From NCBI GenBank assembly GCA_003534295.1, contig DPDV01000012.1, forward strand, positions 102,570 to 166,569: a stretch of 64,000 bases of DNA, in the 5' to 3' direction. Positions 37,837 to 47,584 of this stretch are shown here, piece by piece (the stretch's first letter is position 1; each line of letters opens with the position of its first letter). The translations under genes were made by a program, and so were the position numbers. Source of the DNA: Clostridiales bacterium. GTDB taxonomy: Bacteria > Bacillota > Clostridia > TANB77 > CAG-508. A model generated the notes under the pieces. It saw only the letters and a program-made list of their open reading frames with translations, was not told the DNA's origin and searched no databases.

Positions 37837-40800
37837 TTATATTACATATTTTCTTATTAATGCTATTCCTGTTGCCATTATTGCTAAAATTGACATTGTT
37901 AGTATTATATATTGTCCTGTTGTTCCTGTTTGTAATGATAGAATTACTGGTGCATCATCTTGGTCGTCTTCGCCTTCTACTTGATTATTTGGTGTAGAAT
38001 CTATATCTGGTGTATTACTTTCATTATAGTCTTCGCTTATTTCTGCAACGTTTACTTTTAAATTCAAGTTATTTTTATCATTAATCCATGTTAATGTTAT
38101 TTCTACTGTTGCGCTTTCTCCTGGCTGTAATAGTGTATTTTCTAATTGTCTTGTTACTACTTTGCCTTCTACTTCTTCCCAATTTGGGTTATCTTCTTTT
38201 ATGAATTTTAGGCCTTCTGGTATATAATCTGAAATTTCTTTAACATATCCTGCTATTTCTCCTTCGTTTGTTACTTTTATGTTATAAGTAAATTTTACAA
38301 TTATATCTTTTAGTCTACTTTCTTTTATATCTACTTTAACAACTGGCTCTGGATCTTCATCACCTGTGTGCCCTGTTTTTACAATTGTTGTTTTTCCATC
38401 ATATATTGTTATTGATGATGTTACCCATTTCTTTAATGCTAAGTCAAAATATTTTACTTTAACTTTTTCAATGTCTATATCATCCTCATCTGGCTTATTG
38501 TTATTTGGCTCTGAATCTACATCATTTACAGGTTTGCCATATTCATCACTGTCGTCTGAAATTTCTGCAGTATTTATTATTATTCTATCTGATGTGCTTG
38601 GCTCTTTTACCTTAAATACTACTTTTACATCTTTATAGTCTGGTTGTGTCATTGTTGATGGATTATATGCTTGTATTAAGTTTTCGCCTTCTTGTTTCTC
38701 TTGTTCTTTTGATAGATAATCTGTTTCTATATATTTTGCTTCTTTTACATCTGTTGCTAATTCTCCATCTTCCTTGTACATTTTCCATCTATATTGTGTG
38801 TTAGTTTCATTTTCAGGTAAAAACTCTAAACCTTCTGGAATGTCATCTTTTACTCTCTTAGCATATCCTGCTTGATTTCCCTCATTATATATTCTTAATG
38901 TATATGTTACTAAATCTTCTGTCATAACACTTACAGGTGTTTTTGGATGTTCATATGTATATGTTCCATCTGCTTTTCTTGTAAACACTGGTATTCTTTC
39001 TGTTACTTCTTCTTCATTTACCTTTGTTATAAATTTTCTTAATGATAAATCAAATCTTTGTAAAACCAATTTTTCAAAATCATCATCGTCTTCTTGTCCT
39101 GGAATGTATTCATCTCCATTGTTTATTTCGTCATCTTTATAGTTTGGCAATGTTTCATCTGTTGGTAAAACAACACTTGCTGTTGAATCTCTATCTGATG
39201 TTGTATTTCCATTTATATCTACATATCCAGAAATTTCTGCTATATTTGTAATTTTCTTGTATATATTACTGTTTAATTTAACTTTGCATTTTATTTTTAC
39301 ATCTATATAGTCAATTCCATTGGTTGTTAATTTATCTAATTTTACTTTATCATTTCCTTGTTTTCTATCTTGGTAAATTGTATCCCTACTTGCTGAGTTT
39401 TGTGTGTCTAATGATGTTATATCTGTTCTAACTGTTCTACCATCTCCGCTAACTGTCCATCCATAGCTTGCATTTAATTCATCATCTACTATAAATTCTA
39501 GTTGTTCTGGTAAATGGTCTGTTATTTCTGTAACATATCCATCTTCTTCACCTTCATTGTACACTCTTATTGTATATATTATTACATCTCCTAAGTCAAC
39601 TGCTACTGGTGCCTTTGAATGTTTATATATTGCAGTTTTAGATGTTCCATTTAATAAGTTTGTTATATCTACTATTGGAGCTCTTAAATAATTATTGTTT
39701 TCATCTTTTAACTCAACACCATTTACTGAAGTTATAAACTTTCTTAATGATAAGTCAAATTCTGTTTTTATTGCTGGTTCAATTACCAATTTTTCAAAGT
39801 CTTCATCATCCTCGTGGTCATCTTCTTTAAATATTCTTGCATCAACATTAGCAGGAGTTGAATCTCTATCATCTATTTCTAATACGTTATTGTCTTCTGC
39901 AATTTCTGCAATGTTTCTTAGAGTAATTCTTTCTTCTCCTGGTGTTGCTGTCACAACACATTCAACTTCTAAATCTTTATAGTCTAATTCTTCTTGATTA
40001 AATGCTTTTATTTCTGTATCTTTTAAGTATGTGCTGTGTATTACAGTTGCCCCTTCTATATATTCATGTTTTACAGCTTTCCATCCGTATTTTTCATTTA
40101 CTTTGCTATTTTCTGCTAGTTGTAGTCCTGCTGGCAATATATCCTCTACTTTTATAGCATATCCTGCTGTATCCCCTTCGTTATATATTCTTATAATATA
40201 TGTTACTATATCTCCTTTTCTAACTGTTACAGGTGTTTTAGTATGTGTATATATTGCTGTTGTATTTAAGGTTTTTCTATTATTTATTAATGGTGTAACA
40301 TCTACTTGTGGTTCTCTGTTTTCTAGCCCTAAACTTTCTAGTTCTGTACCATTAACTTTTGTAATAAATTTTCTTAATGCTAAGTCAAACTCTGGTCTAA
40401 CTTCTATTGGTTTAATTACTAATTGTTCAAAATCATCATCATCTTGTTGATTTATTGTTCCATAATTTGGAATATCTACATTTCCTGGTTCCGAATCTCT
40501 ATCTGCCTCTTGATATATATTTGAATCATCTGTAATTTCTGCAATATTTTTTAACAATATTTTTTCGTTTCCAGCATTCATTGTTACTTCGCACTCAATT
40601 TCTAAATCTTTATAATCTAGATTTTCATCATCAAATGCTCTAATAACTTGGTCTGCTAATTTATTTGTTCCAACATATGTTTTTCCATCGCCAGTTTTTA
40701 ATACTTCCCAACCATTATTTGTATTTATATCACTGTTAGTTGCAAGTATTAATCCTTCTGGTAAAACATCTTCTACCATTGTTGCAAATCCATCTGTTTT

Positions 40801-42165
40801 GCCCTCATTATATATCCTAATTATATATGTTACTTTATCGCCTGTATTTACTATTATTGGATTTTTAGTGTGCTCATATATTGCTGTAGTTCCTGTTCCT
40901 GATATTAAAGGTGTTAAGTCTACTTGTGGTATTCTACTATCTTTACCTGTTAATTCTACTCCATTAATTTTTGTTATAAATTTCCTTAAAGCTAGGTCAA
41001 ATTGAGGCTTTGTATAGTTTATAGCTAATTCATCGCTAGCTTCTACTTTTTTTCTGTCTATTATTGCTATTGGTTGATTTGATGCTATTGCATTTGTTAC
41101 AACCCAATATCTTATATCTGTAGCAAAATATGAAAAATCTATTTTTATTTTAACTTCATTAACGTTTGTAGACATTGGTACAGAAATATAGAATTCCTTG
41201 TTTACTTCTATATTTTGTAATGTATTATTATTGTTATCTAATATAGTATAATTTTCTATTTCATTTCCATTACCATCTGTAAAAGTAACATTATATGTAT
41301 ATTCACAATTAATATTTTGTTTTATTTTATATGGTCCTACTATATATTTGTTATTTTCTACTTTTACTGTAGGATTTGTTTTTTCTATTTCAAGTGGTTT
41401 TACGGTACTATTTATTGATGGGCTTAATGCAGCTTGTGCATTTGCATTGTTTATAAAGTATTTTATCAATTTATTTGCTTGAGTATGTCTTGCTTCTCCA
41501 TTTTCAAAGATGTATTCTCCACCTAATTTTTGGTTTATAGCAAATGTTCCATCTTCATTTTTTATATAGAATATAAATGAATCTCCTACTTGATATTCTG
41601 AGTTAGGATTTGTGAAATACCATATAGCTAATTGTTGTACCGCATCTATATCTTCATCTGTCAACTTGTTTTCGCTTTGAGGTATTCCTGCTTTTTCTAA
41701 AAGTTTATTTTTATACTCATTTGCTGTATTTTGTTCTTGTGCTGTTTTTGGTGCTACATATGAATTATCTAATATCCATAGCATTTTTTTGTATGTTTCA
41801 CCTTCTGGTAGTACAGATAGATATTCTGCTGGTATTTTTTCTTGTTTCATATCAAAAGAGCTTGTATACAATTTTTTCTCTGTTTCTGAACTTCCCCAGT
41901 TGTTGCTACCAAAACCAATGCCTGCTCTTAAACAGTATATTGTTTCACTATGGTCAGCAACTGCTGAAGGGGTTGTTCCTGTTCCATATGAACATATTTC
42001 CCATACGTTTTTTCCATTAACTATGTAGCCATTTCCAGATTCACGTAATAGTTCTAGTCCAAACCATTTATTTTCTGTTCTAGCACTAACCATACTAAAC
42101 ATACTTGTCATTAGTATAAACATAAGTGTTAACAATATAAGTACATTTTTCTTTTTTAGTTTCAT
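37837..42165 (-). CDS. Thioester-domain surface adhesin with DUF11-like repeats and LQTG sorting signal
   Basis: 1442 residues. Signal peptide (2-28, LILLTLMFILMTSMFSMVSA). An N-terminal thioester domain is suggested by YCL (Cys78) and QLAIW (Gln178), matching the Cys and Gln motifs of Gram-positive thioester adhesins, which bind host amines covalently. Five long repeats begin at about 389, 593, 803, 1038 and 1239 with FDL(A/S)L(R/K)K and contain YxIRIYNEG and (N/T)xAEIS; the Lys and Asn could form isopeptide bonds. The C-terminus is SLQTGTTG, a helix and RKYVI, a sortase signal. Start at 42165 has AAGGTGG 8 nt upstream; the GTG at 42177 is not used. Confidence 0.9.
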   Translation of the reverse strand: MKLKKKNVLILLTLMFILMTSMFSMVSARTENKWFGLELLRESGNGYIVNGKNVWEICSYGTGTTPSAVADHSETIYCLRAGIGFGSNNWGSSETEKKLYTSSFDMKQEKIPAEYLSVLPEGETYKKMLWILDNSYVAPKTAQEQNTANEYKNKLLEKAGIPQSENKLTDEDIDAVQQLAIWYFTNPNSEYQVGDSFIFYIKNEDGTFAINQKLGGEYIFENGEARHTQANKLIKYFINNANAQAALSPSINSTVKPLEIEKTNPTVKVENNKYIVGPYKIKQNINCEYTYNVTFTDGNGNEIENYTILDNNNNTLQNIEVNKEFYISVPMSTNVNEVKIKIDFSYFATDIRYWVVTNAIASNQPIAIIDRKKVEASDELAINYTKPQFDLALRKFITKINGVELTGKDSRIPQVDLTPLISGTGTTAIYEHTKNPIIVNTGDKVTYIIRIYNEGKTDGFATMVEDVLPEGLILATNSDINTNNGWEVLKTGDGKTYVGTNKLADQVIRAFDDENLDYKDLEIECEVTMNAGNEKILLKNIAEITDDSNIYQEADRDSEPGNVDIPNYGTINQQDDDDFEQLVIKPIEVRPEFDLALRKFITKVNGTELESLGLENREPQVDVTPLINNRKTLNTTAIYTHTKTPVTVRKGDIVTYIIRIYNEGDTAGYAIKVEDILPAGLQLAENSKVNEKYGWKAVKHEYIEGATVIHSTYLKDTEIKAFNQEELDYKDLEVECVVTATPGEERITLRNIAEIAEDNNVLEIDDRDSTPANVDARIFKEDDHEDDEDFEKLVIEPAIKTEFDLSLRKFITSVNGVELKDENNNYLRAPIVDITNLLNGTSKTAIYKHSKAPVAVDLGDVIIYTIRVYNEGEEDGYVTEITDHLPEQLEFIVDDELNASYGWTVSGDGRTVRTDITSLDTQNSASRDTIYQDRKQGNDKVKLDKLTTNGIDYIDVKIKCKVKLNSNIYKKITNIAEISGYVDINGNTTSDRDSTASVVLPTDETLPNYKDDEINNGDEYIPGQEDDDDFEKLVLQRFDLSLRKFITKVNEEEVTERIPVFTRKADGTYTYEHPKTPVSVMTEDLVTYTLRIYNEGNQAGYAKRVKDDIPEGLEFLPENETNTQYRWKMYKEDGELATDVKEAKYIETDYLSKEQEKQEGENLIQAYNPSTMTQPDYKDVKVVFKVKEPSTSDRIIINTAEISDDSDEYGKPVNDVDSEPNNNKPDEDDIDIEKVKVKYFDLALKKWVTSSITIYDGKTTIVKTGHTGDEDPEPVVKVDIKESRLKDIIVKFTYNIKVTNEGEIAGYVKEISDYIPEGLKFIKEDNPNWEEVEGKVVTRQLENTLLQPGESATVEITLTWINDKNNLNLKVNVAEISEDYNESNTPDIDSTPNNQVEGEDDQDDAPVILSLQTGTTGQYIILTMSILAIMATGIALIRKYVI

Positions 42166-42201
42166 TCCTTTTACCACCTTTTTATCTTTTATTATAATTT
42201 T

Positions 42202-42230
42202 ATTTTATATTTTTTTCCAATGTAAGTCAA
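42202..42230 (-). promoter_or_regulatory. Promoter of the adhesin gene
   Basis: Minus strand TTGACT (42230-42225), 17-nt spacer, TAAAAT (42207-42202). An inverted repeat GTATTTGC/GCAAATAC (42236-42243 and 42293-42300) lies immediately upstream. Confidence 0.6.
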
Positions 42231-42395
42231 TAACAGTATTTGCCTACTATTCCATAATGTTCTAAATCAGTGTTTGTGTCACTACGGATATTGCAAATAC
42301 ACATTTTGCCTTCATATATTACAATTATATTACATTTTGGTTACATTTTCAATACATTTTCTTAATTTTGCTATGGATTTACGGTTTTTCGCTAT

Positions 42396-42953
42396 TTATT
42401 TTATTAATGCATTTCTGGCTAAAACACTGTCTGGATGTATAAGCTTTTTTTCATCTATTATATCTTTTATATTTAAATCTAACATATATAAAACGGCTAC
42501 ATCTAAATTTTTTTCTGATAATTCACGAACATATGGCACATCTTCCCATTTTCTATCATCTCCTGTACCATCTGCTATAAATAACATCTTGTCCATTAAA
42601 CTCATATCAGCACTTCCCGTTGTATGCACCCTTATGGCTTTGCACATTTCTTCTGTAAATCCATATTCTGTTTTTGCTATATTCGCTCCTATTTTAGCAT
42701 GTAGTAAACTTGGACACTTTTTTTCTATATCATCTATTATCAATTCATTCTTTTCCATATATTCAAATGCGTCTTCTGGTAACATTTCTTTTGCTATGTC
42801 ATGTATAAGTCCTACTAATTTTGCCTTTTCTACATCAATATTATATATTTTAGCTAATATCTCCATTCTGTTCATTGTACAAACAGAATGAAAATATCTC
42901 TTTTCTGATAATGTATTCTTTACTCTATTATCTATTCTTTCTAATAATTCCAT
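42396..42953 (-). CDS. yqeK: HD-domain hydrolase, YqeK-like Ap4A hydrolase
   Basis: 185 residues. The HD site is HSVCTMNRM...GLIHDIAKEM with further ligands in CPSLLHAKIGA and RVHTTGSADMSLMDKMLFIADGT, the pattern of YqeK. YqeK enzymes split symmetric diadenosine tetraphosphate to ADP. The usual partner nadD is not next to it; instead it ends a run with ddl and murF. Confidence 0.9.
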   Translation of the reverse strand: MELLERIDNRVKNTLSEKRYFHSVCTMNRMEILAKIYNIDVEKAKLVGLIHDIAKEMLPEDAFEYMEKNELIIDDIEKKCPSLLHAKIGANIAKTEYGFTEEMCKAIRVHTTGSADMSLMDKMLFIADGTGDDRKWEDVPYVRELSEKNLDVAVLYMLDLNIKDIIDEKKLIHPDSVLARNALIK

Positions 42954-42979
42954 TTCTTATCTTTCCTTATAAACATATT

Positions 42980-44032
42980 TTATTTTTTAGCACTATCTAT
43001 TAACTTATCCAATAAATCTGAGTATTTTATTCCACATTGTTCCCACAATTTTGGATACATACTAATTTGCGTAAATCCTGGCATTGTGTTTATTTCATTA
43101 ATATATATTTTATTATCTGCTTCTTTTATAAAGAAGTCTACTCTTGCCAATCCGCTTCCATCTACAGCATTAAATGCTTTTATTGCTAATTTTCTAATTT
43201 CTTCTATTTCCATTTTGCTTATATTTGCAGGAATTACAGTCTTTGAGTCTTTATTTTTGTATTTCGCATCAAAGCTGTAAAATTCATCTGCTGAAAGTAT
43301 TTCACCTACTGTTGAAGCTTCTACTTTTTCATTTTTTAAAATTGCACATTCTATTTCTTTGCCTTTTATTTCTTCTTCTATCAATATCTTTTTATCATAT
43401 TTTACTGCTTCTTTTATTGCTGTTTTTAACTCATCACTATTTTTAGCTTTACTTATCCCAACAGATGACCCAGAATTTGATGGTTTTACGTATGCTGGAT
43501 ATCCTAATTGTTTTTCTACCATAGAACTTACTTCGTCTAAGTTCAGTTCTTGTTCATTTAACTGATTATCTACAACTGTATATATATTGTTAAAAGCTTT
43601 TATATAAATATAATTAGCTTGTGGAATATTTGCTTTTTCAAAAAGAATTTTTGTATACACCTTATCCATTGAAACAGCAGAAGCCAACACCTTACAACCA
43701 ACATATTTTACATTAAGTAACTCCAATAATCCTTGTATTGTTCCATCCTCTCCATACAATCCATGCAGAGCTGGAAAAACAACATCCATATTTTTTAAAT
43801 ATTCAATTTCATTATTTATCTTTTCTAGTTCCTGTGGTATTTCTCCCACTTGTAATATTTCTATTTCTTCTATTGGTTTTATATATTTATACCAATTTCC
43901 TTTTAAATCTATGTATATTGGAAAAATTTTATATTTCTTTTTATTCAGATTATTTACAATTGAAGTCCCAGAAACAATTGAAACATAGTGTTCTGTAGAC
44001 ATTCCTCCCATAATGACACCTAAATTCATCAT
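42980..44032 (-). CDS. ddl: D-alanine--D-alanine ligase
   Basis: 350 residues, ATP-grasp enzyme. GGMSTEHYVSIVSG at the start, PALHGLYGEDGTIQGLLEL, VKPSNSGSSVGISKA, and NEINTMPGFTQISMYPKLWEQCGI are diagnostic. It joins two D-alanines for the peptidoglycan stem. It lies between murF and yqeK on the same strand; murF uses its product in the next step. Confidence 0.97.
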   Translation of the reverse strand: MMNLGVIMGGMSTEHYVSIVSGTSIVNNLNKKKYKIFPIYIDLKGNWYKYIKPIEEIEILQVGEIPQELEKINNEIEYLKNMDVVFPALHGLYGEDGTIQGLLELLNVKYVGCKVLASAVSMDKVYTKILFEKANIPQANYIYIKAFNNIYTVVDNQLNEQELNLDEVSSMVEKQLGYPAYVKPSNSGSSVGISKAKNSDELKTAIKEAVKYDKKILIEEEIKGKEIECAILKNEKVEASTVGEILSADEFYSFDAKYKNKDSKTVIPANISKMEIEEIRKLAIKAFNAVDGSGLARVDFFIKEADNKIYINEINTMPGFTQISMYPKLWEQCGIKYSDLLDKLIDSAKK

Positions 44033-44048
44033 TTCCCTCCTTTTTTAC

Positions 44049-44107
44049 TTTAAGGACTGTCCCTTTTGGTCCCATTTGCTCAATTAGGGACTGTCTCCAA
44101 TTGGGCA
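44049..44107. repeat. GGGAC-type dispersed intergenic element
   Basis: Contains AGGACTGTCCCTTTTGGTCCC and, 20 nt on, AGGGACTGTCTCC, two copies of a half-palindromic unit. It overlaps the last five codons of murF. A related fragment is at 621-633. Confidence 0.4.
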
Positions 44108-45471
44108 GAAATTTCGGTGAAGTTCATTCCATTTGATGCTTTTATTAATACTGCGTCTTCTTTTTGTAGATATGTTTGTAGTAGTTTTATTGCTTGCTCA
44201 TTTTTTTCAAAGTTATATATTTCTTTTACGGTTTTTTGTGCTATTTTGCTTATGTTTTTTGCTTCTTCTCCTACTGTTATTAGGACGTCTATTTTGTTTT
44301 TATTTATTTCTTCGCCTACTTTTTCATGCAATTGTTTAGAGTATTCGCCAAGTTCTAGCATATCTCCTAATATTGCTATTTTTCTTTTGTTTGGTAGTTT
44401 TGCTAGATATTCAATTGCTGCTTTCATAGAATCATAATTAGCATTGTAACAATCATTTATTACTAATATTCCTTTATCATTTGTAAACATTTCCATTCTT
44501 TTTTCTGTCAATTTAAAATCTAGTATTCCTTCTAGGATTTTTTCTATATTAATTCCAAGTTTTAGTCCTACTGCTATTGCACACAGGCTGTTATATACAA
44601 AGTGTTCTCCTCCTATTTTTACTTTTACATTATATTCTTGCTCTTCCACTTTAGTATTAAATGTGCTTCCTTTTTCATTTTGTTGTATATTATATGCCAT
44701 TACATTGCTTTTGTTTTGTGTTCCATATGTAATTACATTTATTTTATGGTTATTTTCTAAGTTCCATTTGTGTAATAGGTCATTATCATTATTTATTATT
44801 AATGTTCCATTGTTTTGTAGTCCTTCTATTATTTCCATTTTGGCTTTTAATATATTTTCCCTTGAGCCCAAATTTCCTATGTGTGCTGTACCTACATTTG
44901 TAATTATTGCAATTGTTGGTTTTGCAATTTTAGTCAAAGTACTTATTTCTCCCAAATGGCTCATACCTAATTCTACCACCATTGCTTCTTCGTCTTTTAA
45001 GCTTAAAATAGTTAGTGGTAATCCTATGTGATTATTTAGATTTCCCTGTGTTTTTAATACTTTGTACTTTTTTGAAACTACTTCTGCTACAATGTCTTTT
45101 GTACTTGTTTTGCCTACACTTCCTGTTATAGCTATTACTGGTATTTTATATAAATTTCGTTTATATTCTGCAATTTGTTGTAATGCTTTTATTGTGTCTT
45201 CAACTATTATAATTGCTGAATCAGTAAACTTTTTTATTATATCTTCTGGGATTTCCACATTTTCCAATATTAAACACTTTGCACCTTTTTTTAATACTTC
45301 TTCATATAACTCGTTTCCATTTACTCTTTCTCCTTTTATTCCAACAAATACATCTCCTGATTTTATCTCTCTGCTGTCTATGCAAAAGTTTTCACATATA
45401 TCATATTCATTTCCACATAATAATTTACCTTTTGTTATCTTTTTTATATCTCCAACTGTTATATCAGCCAT
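44080..45471 (-). CDS. murF: UDP-N-acetylmuramoyl-tripeptide--D-alanyl-D-alanine ligase
   Basis: 463 residues from the ATG at 45471 (GAAGG 8 nt upstream); an in-frame ATG at 45486 touches its own AGAGAGG and is unlikely. ATP site ITGSVGKTSTKDIV, central VELGMSHLGEI and ITNVGTAHIGNLGS, and C-terminal NDCYNANYDSMKAAIEYL and LGDMLELG identify MurF, which adds D-Ala-D-Ala to the UDP-MurNAc-tripeptide in the cytoplasm. The final residues ETVPN are encoded by a dispersed repeat. Confidence 0.96.
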   Translation of the reverse strand: MADITVGDIKKITKGKLLCGNEYDICENFCIDSREIKSGDVFVGIKGERVNGNELYEEVLKKGAKCLILENVEIPEDIIKKFTDSAIIIVEDTIKALQQIAEYKRNLYKIPVIAITGSVGKTSTKDIVAEVVSKKYKVLKTQGNLNNHIGLPLTILSLKDEEAMVVELGMSHLGEISTLTKIAKPTIAIITNVGTAHIGNLGSRENILKAKMEIIEGLQNNGTLIINNDNDLLHKWNLENNHKINVITYGTQNKSNVMAYNIQQNEKGSTFNTKVEEQEYNVKVKIGGEHFVYNSLCAIAVGLKLGINIEKILEGILDFKLTEKRMEMFTNDKGILVINDCYNANYDSMKAAIEYLAKLPNKRKIAILGDMLELGEYSKQLHEKVGEEINKNKIDVLITVGEEAKNISKIAQKTVKEIYNFEKNEQAIKLLQTYLQKEDAVLIKASNGMNFTEISAQLETVPN

Positions 45472-45521
45472 AAGTTTTACCTTCATCCTCTCTACTTTAG
45501 TAATTATATTTTATTTCAAAT

Positions 45522-45550
45522 ATTATATGCTATAATCATTTAATTAGCAA
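45522..45550 (-). promoter_or_regulatory. Probable promoter of murF-ddl-yqeK
   Basis: Minus strand TTGCTA (45550-45545), 17-nt spacer, TATAAT (45527-45522). Confidence 0.5.
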
Positions 45551-45568
45551 CTATTGTTTTTCTATTAA

Positions 45569-45597
45569 AATAAGACACTGTGTTTACAATGCCCTAT
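45569..45597 (-). terminator. Terminator of sleB-ypeB
   Basis: 11-bp stem (45569-45579 with 45587-45597) with several G-U pairs, just beyond the ypeB stop. On the minus strand it is followed by TTTTAATAG. Confidence 0.6.
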
Positions 45598-45604
45598 TTT
45601 TTTA

Positions 45605-47005
45605 CTAATGTGTTAATGTTCCATTTGGCGTATTTACAATTACTAATATATCTTCTTCTTTGCCTGTTTCTGCATTTATATATACTAAAAAGTCTGTATC
45701 ATCTACTTTTCCTTTAAATTCCCAACATAGCCTTTCTGTTCTCCATTTTGTAGGAATTATAGCTAATGCTTCACTTTCTATTTGCAGTTTTGGATTTAAA
45801 TTTTCTTTTGCTTGTTCTTTGCTTATTTTGGCTTGTTGTATATTTCTTTCTTCATGCGAGTTTAAATATCCTTTTGTTTCTATTCCTAATACTTCTCCAT
45901 TGTCTAATGCCACTTTTAATTTAATTAAATCAGAATAAATTGTTACTCCATCTTGCTCATAAGCATAATTAATTGTAACTATTCCACTTTCCTTTAAATA
46001 ATAGGTTTCTTTCATATTGTCAAAACCTTTATCTTTTAAAAATTTTTTTCCAAACTCATCTGCCTTTTCTTGAGTTATTGTTTCTGCATTTACATCTCTA
46101 TTGTAATTCATAAATACTACATGTCCACCCTTCTCTGAAATAGAAATATATGCTTTATTATTTTTATCTTCCTTCAATTTCACTGTAAAATCATATGCTA
46201 TAATATCTGTGTTTTCTGATTTTCCATTTGAAATTATTTCTTCAATCTTGTCTTCTCCTATGAATTCTTTCACTTTATTTCTTGCTGCTTCCTCATCTAT
46301 ATTTTCTCCTGTTAACCCTTTTTTTTCGCTCTTGGTCATGTGTTCTGAAAACGCTCCGTCATATATTAAACCTGAATATTCGTGAAAGTTTTCTTCCATG
46401 TTTCCAAAACTATCTTTTGATATATTGCTTACTTGTTGTGCAAATGCTACACTTCCTTTTTTGGTTAATTCGCCCCAACTGATTCTTCCACCATTTAAAT
46501 CATTTGATAATTGATTTAATGTATTTTCTAGGTTTATACTGTAATCATGAAGTTGCTTTAAATTATCTAAGTCTTCTGTTGTTAATTTTTCATTATATAT
46601 ATTTTTTCTTGATAATGAATAACTATAATCACTTACTTGGTTTAAAAATTTTGATGTGTTTTCTAGTTCTACACTGTCTATTGGTAATCTTGATAAATAC
46701 ACTTGTGCCAAATTAGCTTCTCTCCATACATTTGTTAGTGTTTCTGCCCCATGTTCTGGTGTACTTGAGATTAAAGATTTAGCCAAATAAGTTTCTACAT
46801 TTTGAACATAATCTACCAACTCATAAAATGCCATATTATATTGATTTTCTGATGCTTGTCTATATTCCATTTGTTTTTTATAAATATACAGTCCCAATGC
46901 AACAATAATTACAATTAAACCTACCACTAAAGTAAGCATATGTCTATCTCTTAATCTATCTTTCCAATCATATACTTTCTGTTTTACACTACTCAAAAAA
47001 ATCAT
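45605..47005 (-). CDS. ypeB: Germination protein YpeB
   Basis: 466 residues: one N-terminal membrane helix (about 23-44), a long helical region, and C-terminal PepSY-like units (about 240-460) with ARNKVKEFIG and KADEFGKKFL. YpeB is made in the forespore, sits in the inner spore membrane and stabilises SleB. It lies 5 nt after sleB, the conserved sleB-ypeB pair. The ATG touches its own AAAGG; a TTG three codons later (9 nt spacing) could be the true start. Confidence 0.93.
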   Translation of the reverse strand: MIFLSSVKQKVYDWKDRLRDRHMLTLVVGLIVIIVALGLYIYKKQMEYRQASENQYNMAFYELVDYVQNVETYLAKSLISSTPEHGAETLTNVWREANLAQVYLSRLPIDSVELENTSKFLNQVSDYSYSLSRKNIYNEKLTTEDLDNLKQLHDYSINLENTLNQLSNDLNGGRISWGELTKKGSVAFAQQVSNISKDSFGNMEENFHEYSGLIYDGAFSEHMTKSEKKGLTGENIDEEAARNKVKEFIGEDKIEEIISNGKSENTDIIAYDFTVKLKEDKNNKAYISISEKGGHVVFMNYNRDVNAETITQEKADEFGKKFLKDKGFDNMKETYYLKESGIVTINYAYEQDGVTIYSDLIKLKVALDNGEVLGIETKGYLNSHEERNIQQAKISKEQAKENLNPKLQIESEALAIIPTKWRTERLCWEFKGKVDDTDFLVYINAETGKEEDILVIVNTPNGTLTH

Positions 47006-47010
47006 CCTTT

Positions 47011-47490
47011 CTATTTACAAAATCTATGTTTTCCAATTGTCTTTATTAATGGTCTTGACCATATCCATTTGTTAGTAGCCGTATCTGGATTAAAATAATA
47101 TATAGCTCCATCTGTTGGATCCCATCCATTCAAAGCATCTCTTGCTGCTTTTACAACTGTGGAGCTCTCTTCTATTGCTACATTTATTTGTCCATCAGAT
47201 ACAGCCGTAAATGCACCCGGTTGATATATTACTCCCGCTATTGTATTTGGGAAACTCGAGTGTGCTACTCTATTTAATATAACTGCACCTACTGCAACCT
47301 GTCCTTCATAAGTTTCACCTCTTGCTTCGCCATTTATTGCTCTTGCAAGCAATTGTACATCTGAAACATTGCTTCCTTGACTTGCTGCCTGAACATTTTT
47401 GCTTTTAATATATGTTATAATCTCAAATATTAAAATTAATATTAATAATGTAATTTTTATAAATCTTTTCACATTTTCCTCCTTTTTCAC
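47011..47490 (-). CDS. sleB: Spore cortex-lytic enzyme SleB, short form
   Basis: 159 residues: a membrane or signal helix (11-29) and the hydrolase domain (about 42-159) with LLARAINGEARGE carrying the catalytic Glu, GQVAVGAVILNRV and GAIYYFNPDTATNKW. SleB is a lytic transglycosylase that degrades cortex peptidoglycan during germination. The N-terminal peptidoglycan-binding domain of Bacillus SleB is absent, so this is a catalytic-domain-only form. Together with ypeB it shows that the organism can make spores. Confidence 0.93.
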   Translation of the reverse strand: MKKEENVKRFIKITLLILILIFEIITYIKSKNVQAASQGSNVSDVQLLARAINGEARGETYEGQVAVGAVILNRVAHSSFPNTIAGVIYQPGAFTAVSDGQINVAIEESSTVVKAARDALNGWDPTDGAIYYFNPDTATNKWIWSRPLIKTIGKHRFCK

Positions 47491-47584
47491 ACTTTTTAAT
47501 ATTTTGGATTATTTTTTATAAATTATTCCATATTCTTTATTTTTTTTATAACTTATGTTAGAATTTTAATGAAAGGGGAAACAT

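Noticed and set aside
39042..41005. Plus-strand frames opposite the adhesin repeats
   Set aside because: Antisense shadows of the repeated domains.
42202..42300. Invertible promoter controlling the adhesin
   Set aside because: The inverted repeats do not enclose the promoter, are only 8 bp, and no recombinase gene is near.
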